A stretch of 64,000 bases of DNA from an uncultured Faecalibacterium sp. (GTDB lineage: Bacteria; Bacillota; Clostridia; Oscillospirales; Ruminococcaceae), in NCBI GenBank assembly GCA_934525325.1, contig CAKSZE010000002.1, positions 1-64,000 on the forward strand. Reading direction: 5' to 3'. Positions 32,817-41,045 of this stretch are shown in pieces. Every line of letters starts with the position of its first letter. Positions within the stretch are counted from its first letter, which is position 1. A program made the translations under genes and the position numbers. Below the pieces are notes generated by a model. It did no database searches and was not told where the DNA came from. It saw nothing but the letters and a program-made list of their open reading frames with translations.

Positions 32817-34370
32817 ATGAGTTTCAGAGGAATCAATACTACGGTCATCCAGATCCGCCGTCAGGTGTTTACCGAGGTCGCCCGCATGGCTTACGCCAAC
32901 GTCAAGGGCGAGCAGGCCAACCACCTGATGCGCAAGATCCCCTATACCATCATCCCCGGCGAGGAGGGCAAGCTGCGCAAGGACATCTTCCTGGAGCGTG
33001 CCATCGTTGAGGAGCGCGTGCGTCTGGCTATGGGTCTGCCCACCCGCCGCATGGACGAGCACAACAGCGTAGTCTCCGGTCTGGAGGATGCCTCCATCGC
33101 CGATAAGTACTATGATCCCCCGCTGGTCAACGTGATCAAGTTCGCCTGCAACCGCTGCCCCGAAAAGCTGGTCAAGGTGTCTGACCTGTGTCAGGGCTGC
33201 CTTGCACACCCCTGTATGGAAGTGTGCCCCAAGAAGGCCATTACTTGGGAGAGCGGCCGTTCCACCATCGATCAGGACAAGTGCATCAAGTGCGGCCGCT
33301 GCGTCACCGTCTGCCCCTACAATGCCATTGTCAAGACCGAGCGTCCCTGCGCCGCTGCCTGCGGTATGGGTGCGATCCACTCTGACGAGCTGGGCCGTGC
33401 CGAGATCGATTACAGCAAGTGCGTATCCTGCGGTCAGTGTCTGGTGAACTGCCCCTTCGGTGCCATTGCCGATAAGGGTCAGATCTATCAGCTCATTCAG
33501 GGCTTCAACCGCGGCGACCGCATCTATGCGCTGGTCGCTCCCGCCTTTATCAACCAGTTCCCCTCTCTGGCTTCTACCGGCAAGCTGAAGTCTGCCCTGA
33601 AGGCCATCGGCTTCTGCGATGTGGTGGAGGTTGCCATCGGTGCCGACCTGTGCACCGTGGACGAGGCACACGACTTTCTGGAGGAAGTGCCCGAGAAGCT
33701 GGACTTCATGGCTACCTCCTGCTGCCCGGCATGGAGCATGATGGCAAAGACCGCCTTCCCCGGCCTTGCCAAGAACATCTCCATGACCATGACCCCCATG
33801 GTGTTCACCGCCCGCATGATGAAGCAGGCCGACCCCGAGGCCCGTATGTGCTTCATCGGACCCTGCGCCGCCAAGAAGCTGGAGGCCTCCCGCCGCACCG
33901 TCCGCTCCGACGTGGACTTTGTGCTGACCTTTGAGGAGCTGGCAGGTATCATTGAAGCCAAGGATCTGGATCTGGACAATCTGGAAGTAGATCCCGCCGA
34001 GATGGATCTGTGCTACGCTTCTGCTGCCGGCCGCGGCTTTGCACAGTCCGGCGGCGTTGCCAAGGCCGTTGCCGACAAGATCAAGGAATGGCGTCCCGAC
34101 ATGGAGGTGAAGATCGCCTCCGCACAGGGTCTGGCCGACTGCAAGAAGCTGCTGATGCTGGCCAAGGCCGGTAAGTACAACGGCTACCTGCTGGAGGGCA
34201 TGGGCTGTCCCGGCGGCTGCATCGGCGGTGCCGGCACCATTGCCGACCCCGTGCGCACCGCAGCTGTGCTGAACAAGTATGTGAAGGAGGCCGAGTTCAC
34301 CGACCCCGAGCAGAGCGCTTTCATGTCCAACATCCATATGCTGAAGGACGACCCCAACTTTGAGGTCTGA
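32817..34370 (+). CDS. [FeFe] hydrogenase, group-B-like
   Basis: This 517-residue iron-sulfur protein probably reduces protons or oxidises hydrogen. Three ferredoxin-type cluster motifs come first (CQGCLAHPCMEVCP, CIKCGRCVTVCP, CVSCGQCLVNCP; about 125-215). The H-cluster domain follows with L1 ATSCCPAW (about 300), L2 FIGPCAAKKLEA (about 347) and L3 EGMGCPGGCIGG (about 460). TSCCP plus GPCAAK are the variants described for group B rather than for the classical fermentative enzymes. Partner subunits and maturases are not in the window. AAGGAGAG precedes the ATG, and a terminator follows. Confidence 0.9.
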   Translation: MSFRGINTTVIQIRRQVFTEVARMAYANVKGEQANHLMRKIPYTIIPGEEGKLRKDIFLERAIVEERVRLAMGLPTRRMDEHNSVVSGLEDASIADKYYDPPLVNVIKFACNRCPEKLVKVSDLCQGCLAHPCMEVCPKKAITWESGRSTIDQDKCIKCGRCVTVCPYNAIVKTERPCAAACGMGAIHSDELGRAEIDYSKCVSCGQCLVNCPFGAIADKGQIYQLIQGFNRGDRIYALVAPAFINQFPSLASTGKLKSALKAIGFCDVVEVAIGADLCTVDEAHDFLEEVPEKLDFMATSCCPAWSMMAKTAFPGLAKNISMTMTPMVFTARMMKQADPEARMCFIGPCAAKKLEASRRTVRSDVDFVLTFEELAGIIEAKDLDLDNLEVDPAEMDLCYASAAGRGFAQSGGVAKAVADKIKEWRPDMEVKIASAQGLADCKKLLMLAKAGKYNGYLLEGMGCPGGCIGGAGTIADPVRTAAVLNKYVKEAEFTDPEQSAFMSNIHMLKDDPNFEV

Positions 34371-34392
34371 GCCGCTATAACGTAACCCCCCA

Positions 34393-34426
34393 AAAGGACG
34401 CTGCATTGTTGCAGCGTCCTTTTTTA
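34393..34426 (+). terminator. Terminator after the hydrogenase gene
   Basis: AAGGACGCTGC and GCAGCGTCCTT form an 11-bp stem followed by TTTT. Confidence 0.9.
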
Positions 34427-34487
34427 TCACACATGCTACATTTTGTGTTGGATTCGAAACATTTTTGTGAAAGGCTGCCAATGTGCA

Positions 34488-34516
34488 TTGACAAGGCCAT
34501 CCGGGCATGTTATGTT
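34488..34516 (+). promoter_or_regulatory. Promoter of the small secreted protein gene
   Basis: TTGACA and TATGTT with a 17-base spacer are seen. A second TTGACA lies at 34521. Confidence 0.6.
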
Positions 34517-34596
34517 AGTATTGACAAATCAGTATCTTATGGGGCATCATATACTCTGTTTCGCCATGCCGCAATTGCGGCAGAAAGGATAAAAAC

Positions 34597-35070
34597 ATGA
34601 CTACCGCCTTAAAACGTACCGGCGCTGCCCTGCTGACGCTGCTGATGTTCTGTGTGCTCACGCTGGGCGCTTCTGCCGCCGCGAACACTCCCGTGGGGGT
34701 CAAATTCTGGAAGGAAAAGTCCGATAAGGAATCCATGGCCAACTCCGGCATTGATTCCGACCGTGAGGCTACCCTTACCCGCCAGTCCAACGGCACCTAC
34801 ACCCTGGCGCTGCCCGTCAAGCAGGTGACCAAGCTTAATGTGACCGGCTGTCTGACTGGCCTAACCATCGGCGATGTGACCTACACCGGCACCCTGACCG
34901 GCGAGATCGAAAAGGGCAATGGCATCCTGACCATCAAAAATCTGCCCGCCTCTGTGCTGACCGGCAGTGATGTGAACAAAGCGCTGACCGTGACCTGCAA
35001 CATCCAGATGGATCTGAGCCTGCTGGGCGAGATCAACACCACCGCCCGGATGTGCATCTGGGCAAAATAA
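34597..35070 (+). CDS. Small secreted protein, function unknown
   Basis: This 157-residue protein has a classic Sec signal peptide (KRTGAALLTLLMFCVLTLGA, cleavage likely after ASA near residue 27). The mature domain of about 130 residues is rich in Thr, Gly and Val with regular strands (TLTRQSNGTYTLALPVKQVT, TIGDVTYTGTLTGEIEKGNG), suggesting an all-beta fold. No family was recognised. There is no lipobox, sortase signal or transmembrane segment, so it should be released or wall-associated. It stands alone with its own promoter and a terminator shared with the convergent gene. Confidence 0.75.
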   Translation: MTTALKRTGAALLTLLMFCVLTLGASAAANTPVGVKFWKEKSDKESMANSGIDSDREATLTRQSNGTYTLALPVKQVTKLNVTGCLTGLTIGDVTYTGTLTGEIEKGNGILTIKNLPASVLTGSDVNKALTVTCNIQMDLSLLGEINTTARMCIWAK

Positions 35071-35080
35071 GACGCACGAT

Positions 35081-35115
35081 AAAAAGCGCCGTTCCACCCG
35101 GGACGGCGCTTTTTG
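35081..35115. terminator. Bidirectional terminator between convergent genes
   Basis: AAAAAGCGCCGT and ACGGCGCTTTTT form a stem with T-runs on both strands, five bases before the end of the YtxH-like gene. Confidence 0.8.
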
Positions 35116-35119
35116 CTGT

Positions 35120-35326
35120 TCAGCAATCGATGTGCTTTTCCACAAAGTCGGTGGCCATCTTATCCAGCTGCATCACCGCATTTTCTGCACCTTTCATCAC
35201 CTTGCGCACATTGCGGCGCATCTGGCGTTTGCTCTGGGTAGCCATCATGGCACCGGCAGCTCCAAGGGCTGCACCGGCGGCCATGCCCACCACCATGCCT
35301 GCGGCGGAATTTTCTCGCTGTTTCAT
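35120..35326 (-). CDS. Small glycine-zipper (YtxH-like) protein
   Basis: This 68-residue protein has an N-terminal Gly/Ala-rich helix (AAGMVVGMAAGAALGAAGAMM) of the glycine-zipper type and a basic amphipathic second half (KRQMRRNVRKVMKGAENAV). This layout is common to YtxH-like small membrane-associated proteins of Firmicutes, which lack a defined function. AAAGGAG precedes the ATG. It is a single-gene unit convergent with the secreted-protein gene and divergent from pdxY. Confidence 0.65.
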   Translation of the reverse strand: MKQRENSAAGMVVGMAAGAALGAAGAMMATQSKRQMRRNVRKVMKGAENAVMQLDKMATDFVEKHIDC

Positions 35327-35490
35327 CCTGAATTTCTCCTTTCAGCCTGTCATGACAGGGCTTGCAGTGCTATTATTTCCGCAAAAGAATCTGGTATACG
35401 CTTTTTTTATGCAGCAATTTGTGGTATACTGTTGCATGATGCTTTTTACAGGCCGCTGCACGCGGCTTTTCAGCAAGGAGGTTTTCCTAT

Positions 35491-36339
35491 TTGCAAAAAC
35501 CCGTTGAACCAAAAAAGATCCTTTGCATCCACGACCTGTCCGGCGTGGGCCGGTGCAGCCTTGCGGTGATCCTGCCTGTACTGTCGGTCATGGGCTTCCA
35601 GCCGGTGGCGCTGCCTACGGTGGTGCTCTCCACCCACACCGGTGGCCTTGGCACCCCCGCCCGGCTGGACGGCAGTGCCTACGGCATGGCCGCACTGGAG
35701 CACTATCAGGCACTGGAACTGCAATTTGATTGTATCTATACCGGCTATCTGGGCGGCGAAGCACAGGTAGCGCTGGCTGAAAAAGCCTTTGCCCTGTGGC
35801 CTGCCGCCTACAAGGTGGTGGACCCTGTGATGGGCGATAACGGCAAAGCCTATTCCACCGTTACCCCGGCACTGATCGAGCGCATCCGCAATCTGTGCCG
35901 CGCGGCAGACCTGATCCTGCCCAACTATACCGAGGCACAGCTGCTTTTGCAGCAGCAGCCGGTCACCGAGGAGCTGGACGATGCCGCCGCTCAAACGCTG
36001 GCAGATGCTTTGCAGCCGCTGGCCCCCAACGCGGTGGTCACCGGCCTGCCGCTGGGCAAGTACATCGGCTGTGCCGGTACCGGTGCAGACCGCTTCGTCA
36101 TCAAAAAGCTGCATATCAGCCGCAGCTTCCCCGGCACGGGGGATCTGTACGGTGCTGTGCTCATCGGCTCGCTGCTGCAGGGCAACGCCCTGAGCGCCGC
36201 CGCCGATAACGCCGCAGAGTTTGTTTCGCTGGCCATTCAGGGCACACCCTATACGCAGGACACCCGCTTCGGCGTGTGGTTCGAGTCGCTGCTGCCCCGC
36301 CTGTGCCCCCTGCGGGAGGAACCGGAGGGCATTTTATGA
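35491..36339 (+). CDS. pdxY: Pyridoxamine/pyridoxal kinase
   Basis: This 282-residue ribokinase-family enzyme phosphorylates vitamin B6 vitamers. Features: ILCIHDLSGVGRCSLAVILP (substrate lid region), VLSTHTGGL, KVVDPVMGDNGKAY (about 110-123), ADLILPNYTEAQLLL and the catalytic anion-hole SRSFPGTGDLYGAVLIGSLL (about 210-229; Asp is the base). The start codon is TTG, chosen because AAGGAGG lies nine bases before it and no ATG is available in frame before the conserved region. The stop overlaps the trmL start (ATGA), implying coupling. The symbol follows the family; specificity is not proven. Confidence 0.88.
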   Translation: MQKPVEPKKILCIHDLSGVGRCSLAVILPVLSVMGFQPVALPTVVLSTHTGGLGTPARLDGSAYGMAALEHYQALELQFDCIYTGYLGGEAQVALAEKAFALWPAAYKVVDPVMGDNGKAYSTVTPALIERIRNLCRAADLILPNYTEAQLLLQQQPVTEELDDAAAQTLADALQPLAPNAVVTGLPLGKYIGCAGTGADRFVIKKLHISRSFPGTGDLYGAVLIGSLLQGNALSAAADNAAEFVSLAIQGTPYTQDTRFGVWFESLLPRLCPLREEPEGIL

Positions 36340-36842
36340 TGGACAAGCCGACTTTGAATATCGTTCTGGTAGAGCCCCGCATCCCCCAGAACACCGGCAA
36401 CGTGGCGCGCACCTGTGCCTGCACCGCCTGCCGTCTGCATCTGGTAGGCCCCATGGGCTTTGCCATCGACGACAAAAAGCTCAAACACGCCGGGCTGGAC
36501 TACTGGCACTATCTGGACATTACCTACTACGACGGCCTTGCGGACTTTTTTGCCCGCAACAACGGCCCCTACTACTACTTTACCACCAAGGCACCCCAGC
36601 GCTACACCGATGTACAGTACCCGGACGGGGCTTATCTGGTGTTTGGCCGCGAGGATGCCGGTCTGCCGGAAGCGCTGCTTGCGGAAAATCAGGAGCACTG
36701 CATCCGCATGCCCATGCGGGACACCTGCCGCAGCCTGAACCTTTCCAACAGCGTGGCAGTGGGCGTGTACGAGGTGCTGCGGCAGTGGGATTTCCCGGAG
36801 CTGCTGGACCACGGCCACCTACGAGATTATGAATGGAAATGA
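36336..36842 (+). CDS. trmL: tRNA (cytidine/uridine-34 2'-O)-methyltransferase TrmL
   Basis: This SPOUT-fold enzyme of 168 residues methylates the wobble ribose of tRNA-Leu. The three SPOUT motifs are seen: NIVLVEPRIPQNTGNVARTC (about 6-26), YLVFGREDAGLPEALL (about 98-113) and IRMPMRDTCRSLNLSNSVAV (about 122-141), where the trefoil knot binds AdoMet. GGAGGG precedes ATGATG, either of which may start the protein. It overlaps pdxY and is eight bases from degV. Confidence 0.94.
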   Translation: MMDKPTLNIVLVEPRIPQNTGNVARTCACTACRLHLVGPMGFAIDDKKLKHAGLDYWHYLDITYYDGLADFFARNNGPYYYFTTKAPQRYTDVQYPDGAYLVFGREDAGLPEALLAENQEHCIRMPMRDTCRSLNLSNSVAVGVYEVLRQWDFPELLDHGHLRDYEWK

Positions 36843-36850
36843 GGGACACT

Positions 36851-37723
36851 ATGAGCAAGATCGCAATTCTGACCGATTCCTCCTGCGATATCCCGCAGGA
36901 GATGGCCGAAAAATACGGCATTGATATCATGAGCTTCCACATCCTGCTGGACGATGTGGACTATGTTGAGCGTGTGGACTGCACCAACACCGAATTCTAC
37001 GATAAGATGCGCGCGGCAAAGGGTGTGCCCTCCACCGCCGCCATCACGCCTATCCAGTTCTGTGAAAAATACTGTCAGTATGTGGACGAGGGCTACACGG
37101 ATGTCATCCATGTGCCTATCAATAAATCCGGCTCCTCCACCTACAACAATGCCCTGATGGCGCAGGGTATGCTGCGGGAGGAGCGCCCGGAGCATCATCT
37201 GAACATCCATCTGCTGGACCCTCACACCTATTCTATGGTGTTCGGCTGGTATCTGTGCGAGATGGCACGCAAGCTGCAGAACGGCGCAGAGATCCGCCAC
37301 GTCATCCACGAGTTTGAGCGGCAGATGAACTGCATGGAGATCGTGCTGGGGCCTTACAGCCTGAAGCAGATGAAAAAGAGCGGCCGCATCTCTGCCGCCG
37401 CAGCCGTCATGGGCGAGCTGATGGGCATCCGCCCCATCATTACCCTGATCGACGGCAAGACCAAGGTGGAGGCCAAGGTGCGCGGCGATGACAAGGTCGT
37501 GCCCGCCATGGTGGATCTGTGCCAGAAGCGCGCCGGGGATGTGGAGGACTTTGAGTATATGATCGGCCACACCAACATCCCGCAGGCCGCAGATCTGGAA
37601 AAGGCCTGCCGCAAGGCCTTTGGCAAGCCGCCGCTGGCCGTGTTCGAGCTGGGCGGTGTGGTCTCTGCCAACACCGGCCCTGACACTGTGGCGCTGGTTT
37701 ACACCGGCCACCCCAGAGGGTAA
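36851..37723 (+). CDS. DegV family fatty-acid-binding protein
   Basis: This 290-residue protein begins with ILTDSSCDIPQEMAEKYGI, the DegV signature. It continues with the TSQP-equivalent segment VPSTAAITPIQF, NKSGSSTYNNALMAQ and GRISAAAAVMGELMGIRPII. DegV/FakB proteins bind fatty acids and present them to the kinase FakA, but many homologues have unknown ligands. FakA is not in the window. It is the third gene of the pdxY-trmL-degV unit. A repeat element that may terminate transcription follows directly. Confidence 0.92.
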   Translation: MSKIAILTDSSCDIPQEMAEKYGIDIMSFHILLDDVDYVERVDCTNTEFYDKMRAAKGVPSTAAITPIQFCEKYCQYVDEGYTDVIHVPINKSGSSTYNNALMAQGMLREERPEHHLNIHLLDPHTYSMVFGWYLCEMARKLQNGAEIRHVIHEFERQMNCMEIVLGPYSLKQMKKSGRISAAAAVMGELMGIRPIITLIDGKTKVEAKVRGDDKVVPAMVDLCQKRAGDVEDFEYMIGHTNIPQAADLEKACRKAFGKPPLAVFELGGVVSANTGPDTVALVYTGHPRG

Positions 37724-37730
37724 AAACTAT

Positions 37731-37870
37731 CCGAAATGGCCGCCGCTGCGCTCTGGCCATATTCAGCGGAATCATTATTTGAAATTTCGGAATACCGGAG
37801 CGTCTGCGGACGCTCCGGTATTCCATTTTTATATGAATACGCCCAGAGCAGCGCGGAGGGCAGTTTCAAT
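37731..37870 (+). repeat. Intergenic hairpin element, copy 4
   Basis: Hairpin 1 (37736-37761, ATGGCC/GGCCAT around GCCGCTGCGCTCT, then ATTCAGCGGAA) and hairpin 2 (37788-37823, GGAATACCGGAGCGT paired around CTGCGG, followed by TTTTT) are intact. The trailer has diverged. Confidence 0.75.
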
Positions 37871-37950
37871 CCTCCTCTTCCCATTGCATTCCATCCGATT
37901 TTGTGATATACTCCCTTCTGCTGTGCTTTTTTGTGCACAGTATCCTCAAA

Positions 37951-38052
37951 GAGCAACTTAGGATTTTAGGCTCCCCGGTGCCACTCGAGCGGTGCCGGGC
38001 AAAACCCACAGGAGCTGGCGGTTCCTGTGCGGTCAAAATCAAACCGCTGGAG
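37951..38052 (+). promoter_or_regulatory. preQ1-III riboswitch controlling queT
   Basis: The leader starts GAGCAACTTAGGATTTTAGG, has the CCCGG/CCGGG long arm with a variable tip, the AAAACCCACAGGAGCTGGCGG core, and the 3' hairpin whose last bases (CCGCTGGAG) include the Shine-Dalgarno GGAG of queT. This arrangement matches what I know of preQ1 class III from Faecalibacterium. Ligand binding would sequester GGAG and reduce translation of the queuosine-precursor transporter. Confidence 0.88.
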
Positions 38053-38059
38053 TATTATC

Positions 38060-38587
38060 ATGAATCAGAATTCTTCCGTCCGTAAGCTGGTGCACTGCGG
38101 TGTAGTGGCAGCGATCTATGTGGTGCTGTGTCTGGCATTGCAGCCCCTCTCCTATGGTGCTGTGCAGGTGCGCGTGGCCGAGGCTCTGTGCCTGCTGCCC
38201 GTGTTCGGTGCCGAGTACATCGTGGGTGTTGTGCTGGGCTGCTTCCTTGCAAACCTGCTGGGCTCCACCATCGTGGATGTGATCTTTGGCACGCTGGCTA
38301 CCCTGCTGGCCTGCCTTGTCACCTACAAGCTGCGCAATGTGCGCTTCAAGGGTCTGGCCATTGCCGCCAGCCTGCCCCCGGTGCTGTTCAACGCCGTGAT
38401 CATCGGCATTGAGATCGCAGTGATGTTCCCGGACCCCACGTCCAGCGCACCCATCTGGCTGGCCTGCATCACCAACGGCATCTCGGTTGGCATCGGCGAG
38501 CTGATCAGCTGCACGGTGCTGGGCGTTGTGCTGGTAAAGCTGATCGAGAGCAACGCCGCACTGCGCAAGGTGTTTGCGGCAGAATAA
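38060..38587 (+). CDS. queT: Queuosine precursor transporter QueT
   Basis: This 175-residue integral membrane protein has five to six helices and is the substrate-binding (S) component of an ECF-type importer for preQ1-like queuosine precursors. Typical are LVHCGVVAAIYVVLCLALQP, RVAEALCLLPVFGAEYIVGV and the GCFLANLLGSTIVDVIFGT loop. The ATP-driving module is not encoded here and is probably shared. The start ATG is seven bases after GGAG of the riboswitch. A HAD phosphatase gene follows 15 bases downstream and may be cotranscribed. Confidence 0.93.
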   Translation: MNQNSSVRKLVHCGVVAAIYVVLCLALQPLSYGAVQVRVAEALCLLPVFGAEYIVGVVLGCFLANLLGSTIVDVIFGTLATLLACLVTYKLRNVRFKGLAIAASLPPVLFNAVIIGIEIAVMFPDPTSSAPIWLACITNGISVGIGELISCTVLGVVLVKLIESNAALRKVFAAE

Positions 38588-38602
38588 CACAAGGAGGTTT
38601 CC

Positions 38603-39253
38603 ATGCAGCCAAACGGTATGATCTTCTGGGACTGGAACGGTACCCTGATGGACGATGTGGATTTTACCCACGATTGCCTGAACTGGATGCTGGAGACCCA
38701 CGGCTACCCCCAGCGGTACGATCTGGCTGCCTACCGGGAGCTGTTCGGCTTTCCCATTGAGGACTACTACCGCTGCGCCGGGTTCGATTTTGCGCGACAC
38801 CCTTACCCGGAGCTTGCCGCCCGCTTTATGGAGCATTACAACGCCGGTGTGCCCGGCTGCGCTGTAACGGCACACGCCGTTGACACCCTGCAAACGCTGG
38901 CCCGCATGGGCTGGCAGCAGGCTGTGCTTTCCGCCTCCCGCCGTGATTACCTGATCGAGCAGGTATCCGCCCGGGGTCTGCAAGGCTTTTTTACCGAGTT
39001 GCTCGGCCTTGCGGACATTTACGGCGTAAGCAAGGTACAGCTTGGCACCGACTATCTGCGCCGCACCGGCATCGCTCCTGCGGCCTGCGTGATGGTCGGC
39101 GACACCGACCACGATGCCGAGGTGGCTGCGGCCATCGGTGCAACCTGTGTGCTGTACACCGGCGGGCATCAGTCCCGCGCCCGGCTGGAAAAGGCCAGCC
39201 CCTACGTCATTGATGACCTTGCCCAGCTGCCCGCACTGCTGGAAACGATATAA
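38603..39253 (+). CDS. HAD-family phosphatase (phosphoglycolate-phosphatase-like)
   Basis: This 216-residue HAD hydrolase has motif I FWDWNGTLMDD (about 9-19; first Asp is the nucleophile), motif II VLSASR (about 110), and a motif IV region ACVMVGDTDHDAEVAAAIGA (about 155-174). The alpha-helical C1 cap lies between motifs I and II. DWNGT instead of DxDGT is common in a subgroup of Gph-like enzymes. Substrate is unknown. AAGGAGG precedes the ATG, and a strong terminator follows. Confidence 0.9.
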   Translation: MQPNGMIFWDWNGTLMDDVDFTHDCLNWMLETHGYPQRYDLAAYRELFGFPIEDYYRCAGFDFARHPYPELAARFMEHYNAGVPGCAVTAHAVDTLQTLARMGWQQAVLSASRRDYLIEQVSARGLQGFFTELLGLADIYGVSKVQLGTDYLRRTGIAPAACVMVGDTDHDAEVAAAIGATCVLYTGGHQSRARLEKASPYVIDDLAQLPALLETI

Positions 39254-39257
39254 TATT

Positions 39258-39300
39258 AGTGGCACAGAAACACCTGTCGGTGTTTCTGTGCCACTTTTTT
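39258..39300 (+). terminator. Terminator after the HAD phosphatase gene
   Basis: AGTGGCACAGAAACACC/GGTGTTTCTGTGCCACT is a 17-bp perfect stem followed by TTTTTT. Confidence 0.95.
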
Positions 39301-39323
39301 ACAGCCTGTTCGCGCAAAAATAA

Positions 39324-39359
39324 AAAAAGACCAGCACACAAACGTGTACTGGTCTTTTT
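39324..39359 (-). terminator. Terminator of the tRNA-Gln/tRNA-Pro operon
   Basis: AAAAGACCAG and CTGGTCTTTT form a stem flanked by A and T runs, directly after the tRNA-Pro CCA end. It could also act on the plus strand. Confidence 0.8.
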
Positions 39360-39434
39360 GGTCGGAGCAGCGGGATTTGAACCCACGGCCTCCTCGTCCC
39401 GAACGAGGCGCGCTACCAACTGCGCTATGCCCCG
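39359..39434 (-). tRNA. tRNA-Pro (CGG anticodon)
   Basis: The acceptor stem CGGGGCA/TGCTCCG, anticodon stem CCTCG/CGAGG with loop TTCGGGA, TTCAAAT T-loop and encoded CCA are present over 76 bases. Confidence 0.97.
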
Positions 39435-39467
39435 AAAATACCGCAGCCAGTTGAGACTGCGGTTTTC

Positions 39468-39541
39468 TGGTTGGGGATGAGAGAATCGAACTCCCACAAG
39501 TAGAGTCAGAGTCTACCGCACTACCACTATGCAAATCCCCA
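39468..39541 (-). tRNA. tRNA-Gln (CTG anticodon)
   Basis: The acceptor stem TGGGGAT/ATCCCCA, anticodon stem GTAGA/TCTAC with loop CTCTGAC, TTCGATT T-loop and encoded CCA are present over 74 bases. The weak first pair T-A is typical of tRNA-Gln. Confidence 0.97.
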
Positions 39542-39585
39542 ATATTCGGTTCTGTCAGCCGCGCCGCGCGTTGCTGACAAGGGAT

Positions 39586-39614
39586 ATTATACACGCCTGC
39601 AGGCTGCTTGTCAA
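39586..39614 (-). promoter_or_regulatory. Consensus promoter of the tRNA-Gln/tRNA-Pro operon
   Basis: TTGACA (39609-39614) and TATAAT (39586-39591) have a 17-base spacer, both boxes being perfect. Confidence 0.9.
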
Positions 39615-39693
39615 CCATTTTTTCAGTTTTTCTGTAAAAGTTTTTGCAGCAGCTTTCCGTTGTACACAGGCTTGTAAATTTTTGGTTTTTCTC

Positions 39694-39722
39694 TTGACAG
39701 CACTCCCCTTTCGGAATACTCT
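39694..39722 (+). promoter_or_regulatory. Promoter of pfkA
   Basis: TTGACA and TACTCT are spaced by 17 bases. The 90-base leader before the ATG shows no clear riboswitch. Confidence 0.6.
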
Positions 39723-39813
39723 AATACTATAAAGAGGTAGGATCCCGGTCAGCCCGGCACCCTTTGCCGGACCGTTCGGCTTTGCCTGAATGATAATGAA
39801 AGAGGGTATTTGA

Positions 39814-40893
39814 ATGAAAAAACGTGTTGGTATCCTTACTTCCGGCGGCGATTGCCCGGGCCTGAACGCCACCATCCGCGGCGTTGCAAAAGCACTGTAC
39901 GCCCGCATGGGGGATAACGTGGAGATCGTGGGCATCGCCAACGGTTACAGCGGCCTGATCAACGGCGACTACCGCGAGATGAACGAGGACGATTTCCGCG
40001 GCATCCTGACCTTGGGCGGCACCATTCTGGGCACCAAGCGCACCCCCTTCAAGATGATGCGTGTGGTGGAGGACGACAACATTGATAAGGTCGCCGCCAT
40101 GAAAAAGACCTACAAGGCCGCCAAGCTCGACTGCCTGCTGTGTCTGGGCGGCAACGGCACCCACAAGACCGCTAACCTGCTCTCGCAGGAGGGACTGAAC
40201 ATCATCGGCCTGCCCAAGACCATCGACAATGACATCTACGGCACCGACGTGACCTTCGGCTTCCATACCGCTGTGGATATCGCCACGGACGTCATCGACC
40301 GCATCCACACCACTGCCGGCAGTCACAGCCGCGTGATGTGCATTGAGATCATGGGCAACAAGGCCGGCTGGCTTACCCTGTACTCTGGCATTGCCGGCGG
40401 TGCGGACATCATCCTGCTGCCTGAGCTGCCTTACGATATTGACCGCGTGTGCGAGGCCGTGGAGCGCCGCGCCAAGAAGGGCTCGAACTTCTCCATCCTT
40501 GCCGTGGCCGAGGGTGCCATCAACACCGAGGAAGCCCGCATGAAGCGCAAGGACTGGATGGCCAAGCGTGCCGAGACAGGCCTTGGCACCACCGCCACCA
40601 ACCGCATTGCGCAGGCGGTGCAGAAAAAGACCGGCATGGAGACCCGCGTGTGCATCCCGGGCCACATGCAGCGCGGCGGCAGCCCCAGCGCCTACGACCG
40701 TGTGCTGGCCACCCAGTTTGGCAGCTATGCCGCGCAGCTGGTGGAGGTGGAGCGCTACGGCGTGACTGTGGCCATGGTGAACCGCCGGGTGACTGAGAAC
40801 CGTCTGGCAGACATTGCCGGCAAGACCCGCAATGTGCCCGAAAACTGCGAACTGCTGAACGTGGCACGCCGCATGGGCGTCTGTCTGGGTTAA
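39814..40893 (+). CDS. pfkA: 6-phosphofructokinase (mixed ATP/PPi signature)
   Basis: This 359-residue phosphofructokinase phosphorylates fructose-6-phosphate in glycolysis. Present are GILTSGGDCPGLNATIRGV (donor site), LCLGGNGTHKTANLL (about 108-122), LPKTIDNDIYGTD with the catalytic Asp (about 134-146), SRVMCIEIMGNKAGW and PGHMQRGGSPSAYDR. At the position that separates donor types the protein has Gly (GGNG, ATP-like) but Lys in PKTIDND, which is the PPi-type residue. This Gly/Lys combination is found in a minor group of PFKs, so donor use is uncertain. Confidence 0.93.
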   Translation: MKKRVGILTSGGDCPGLNATIRGVAKALYARMGDNVEIVGIANGYSGLINGDYREMNEDDFRGILTLGGTILGTKRTPFKMMRVVEDDNIDKVAAMKKTYKAAKLDCLLCLGGNGTHKTANLLSQEGLNIIGLPKTIDNDIYGTDVTFGFHTAVDIATDVIDRIHTTAGSHSRVMCIEIMGNKAGWLTLYSGIAGGADIILLPELPYDIDRVCEAVERRAKKGSNFSILAVAEGAINTEEARMKRKDWMAKRAETGLGTTATNRIAQAVQKKTGMETRVCIPGHMQRGGSPSAYDRVLATQFGSYAAQLVEVERYGVTVAMVNRRVTENRLADIAGKTRNVPENCELLNVARRMGVCLG

Positions 40894-40928
40894 GCCCTGC
40901 CCGCAAGCGGGAACACTGAGAAAAGCGA

Positions 40929-40968
40929 GACACCGGAGAGTCTGCTGGCTTTCCGGTGTCTTGTTTTA
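40929..40968 (+). terminator. Terminator after pfkA
   Basis: GACACCGGA and TCCGGTGTC pair and are followed by TTGTTTT. Confidence 0.75.
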
Positions 40969-41045
40969 TGCTCAGCGTAAAACGGCTTTTTGCGGTGAAT
41001 TTTGTTGTTGAAGCCGCGCTTTCTGTCCCAAGTGCGCAAAAAAGG

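Noticed and set aside
39359-39541. Possible CRISPR-like pair of repeats
   Set aside because: The two similar palindromic segments are tRNA-Pro and tRNA-Gln. No repeat-spacer periodicity occurs anywhere in the window.
39723-39813. Riboswitch in the pfkA leader
   Set aside because: The 90 bases contain only short GC-rich pairings (CCGG/CCGG) and no terminator or SD-sequestering stem.
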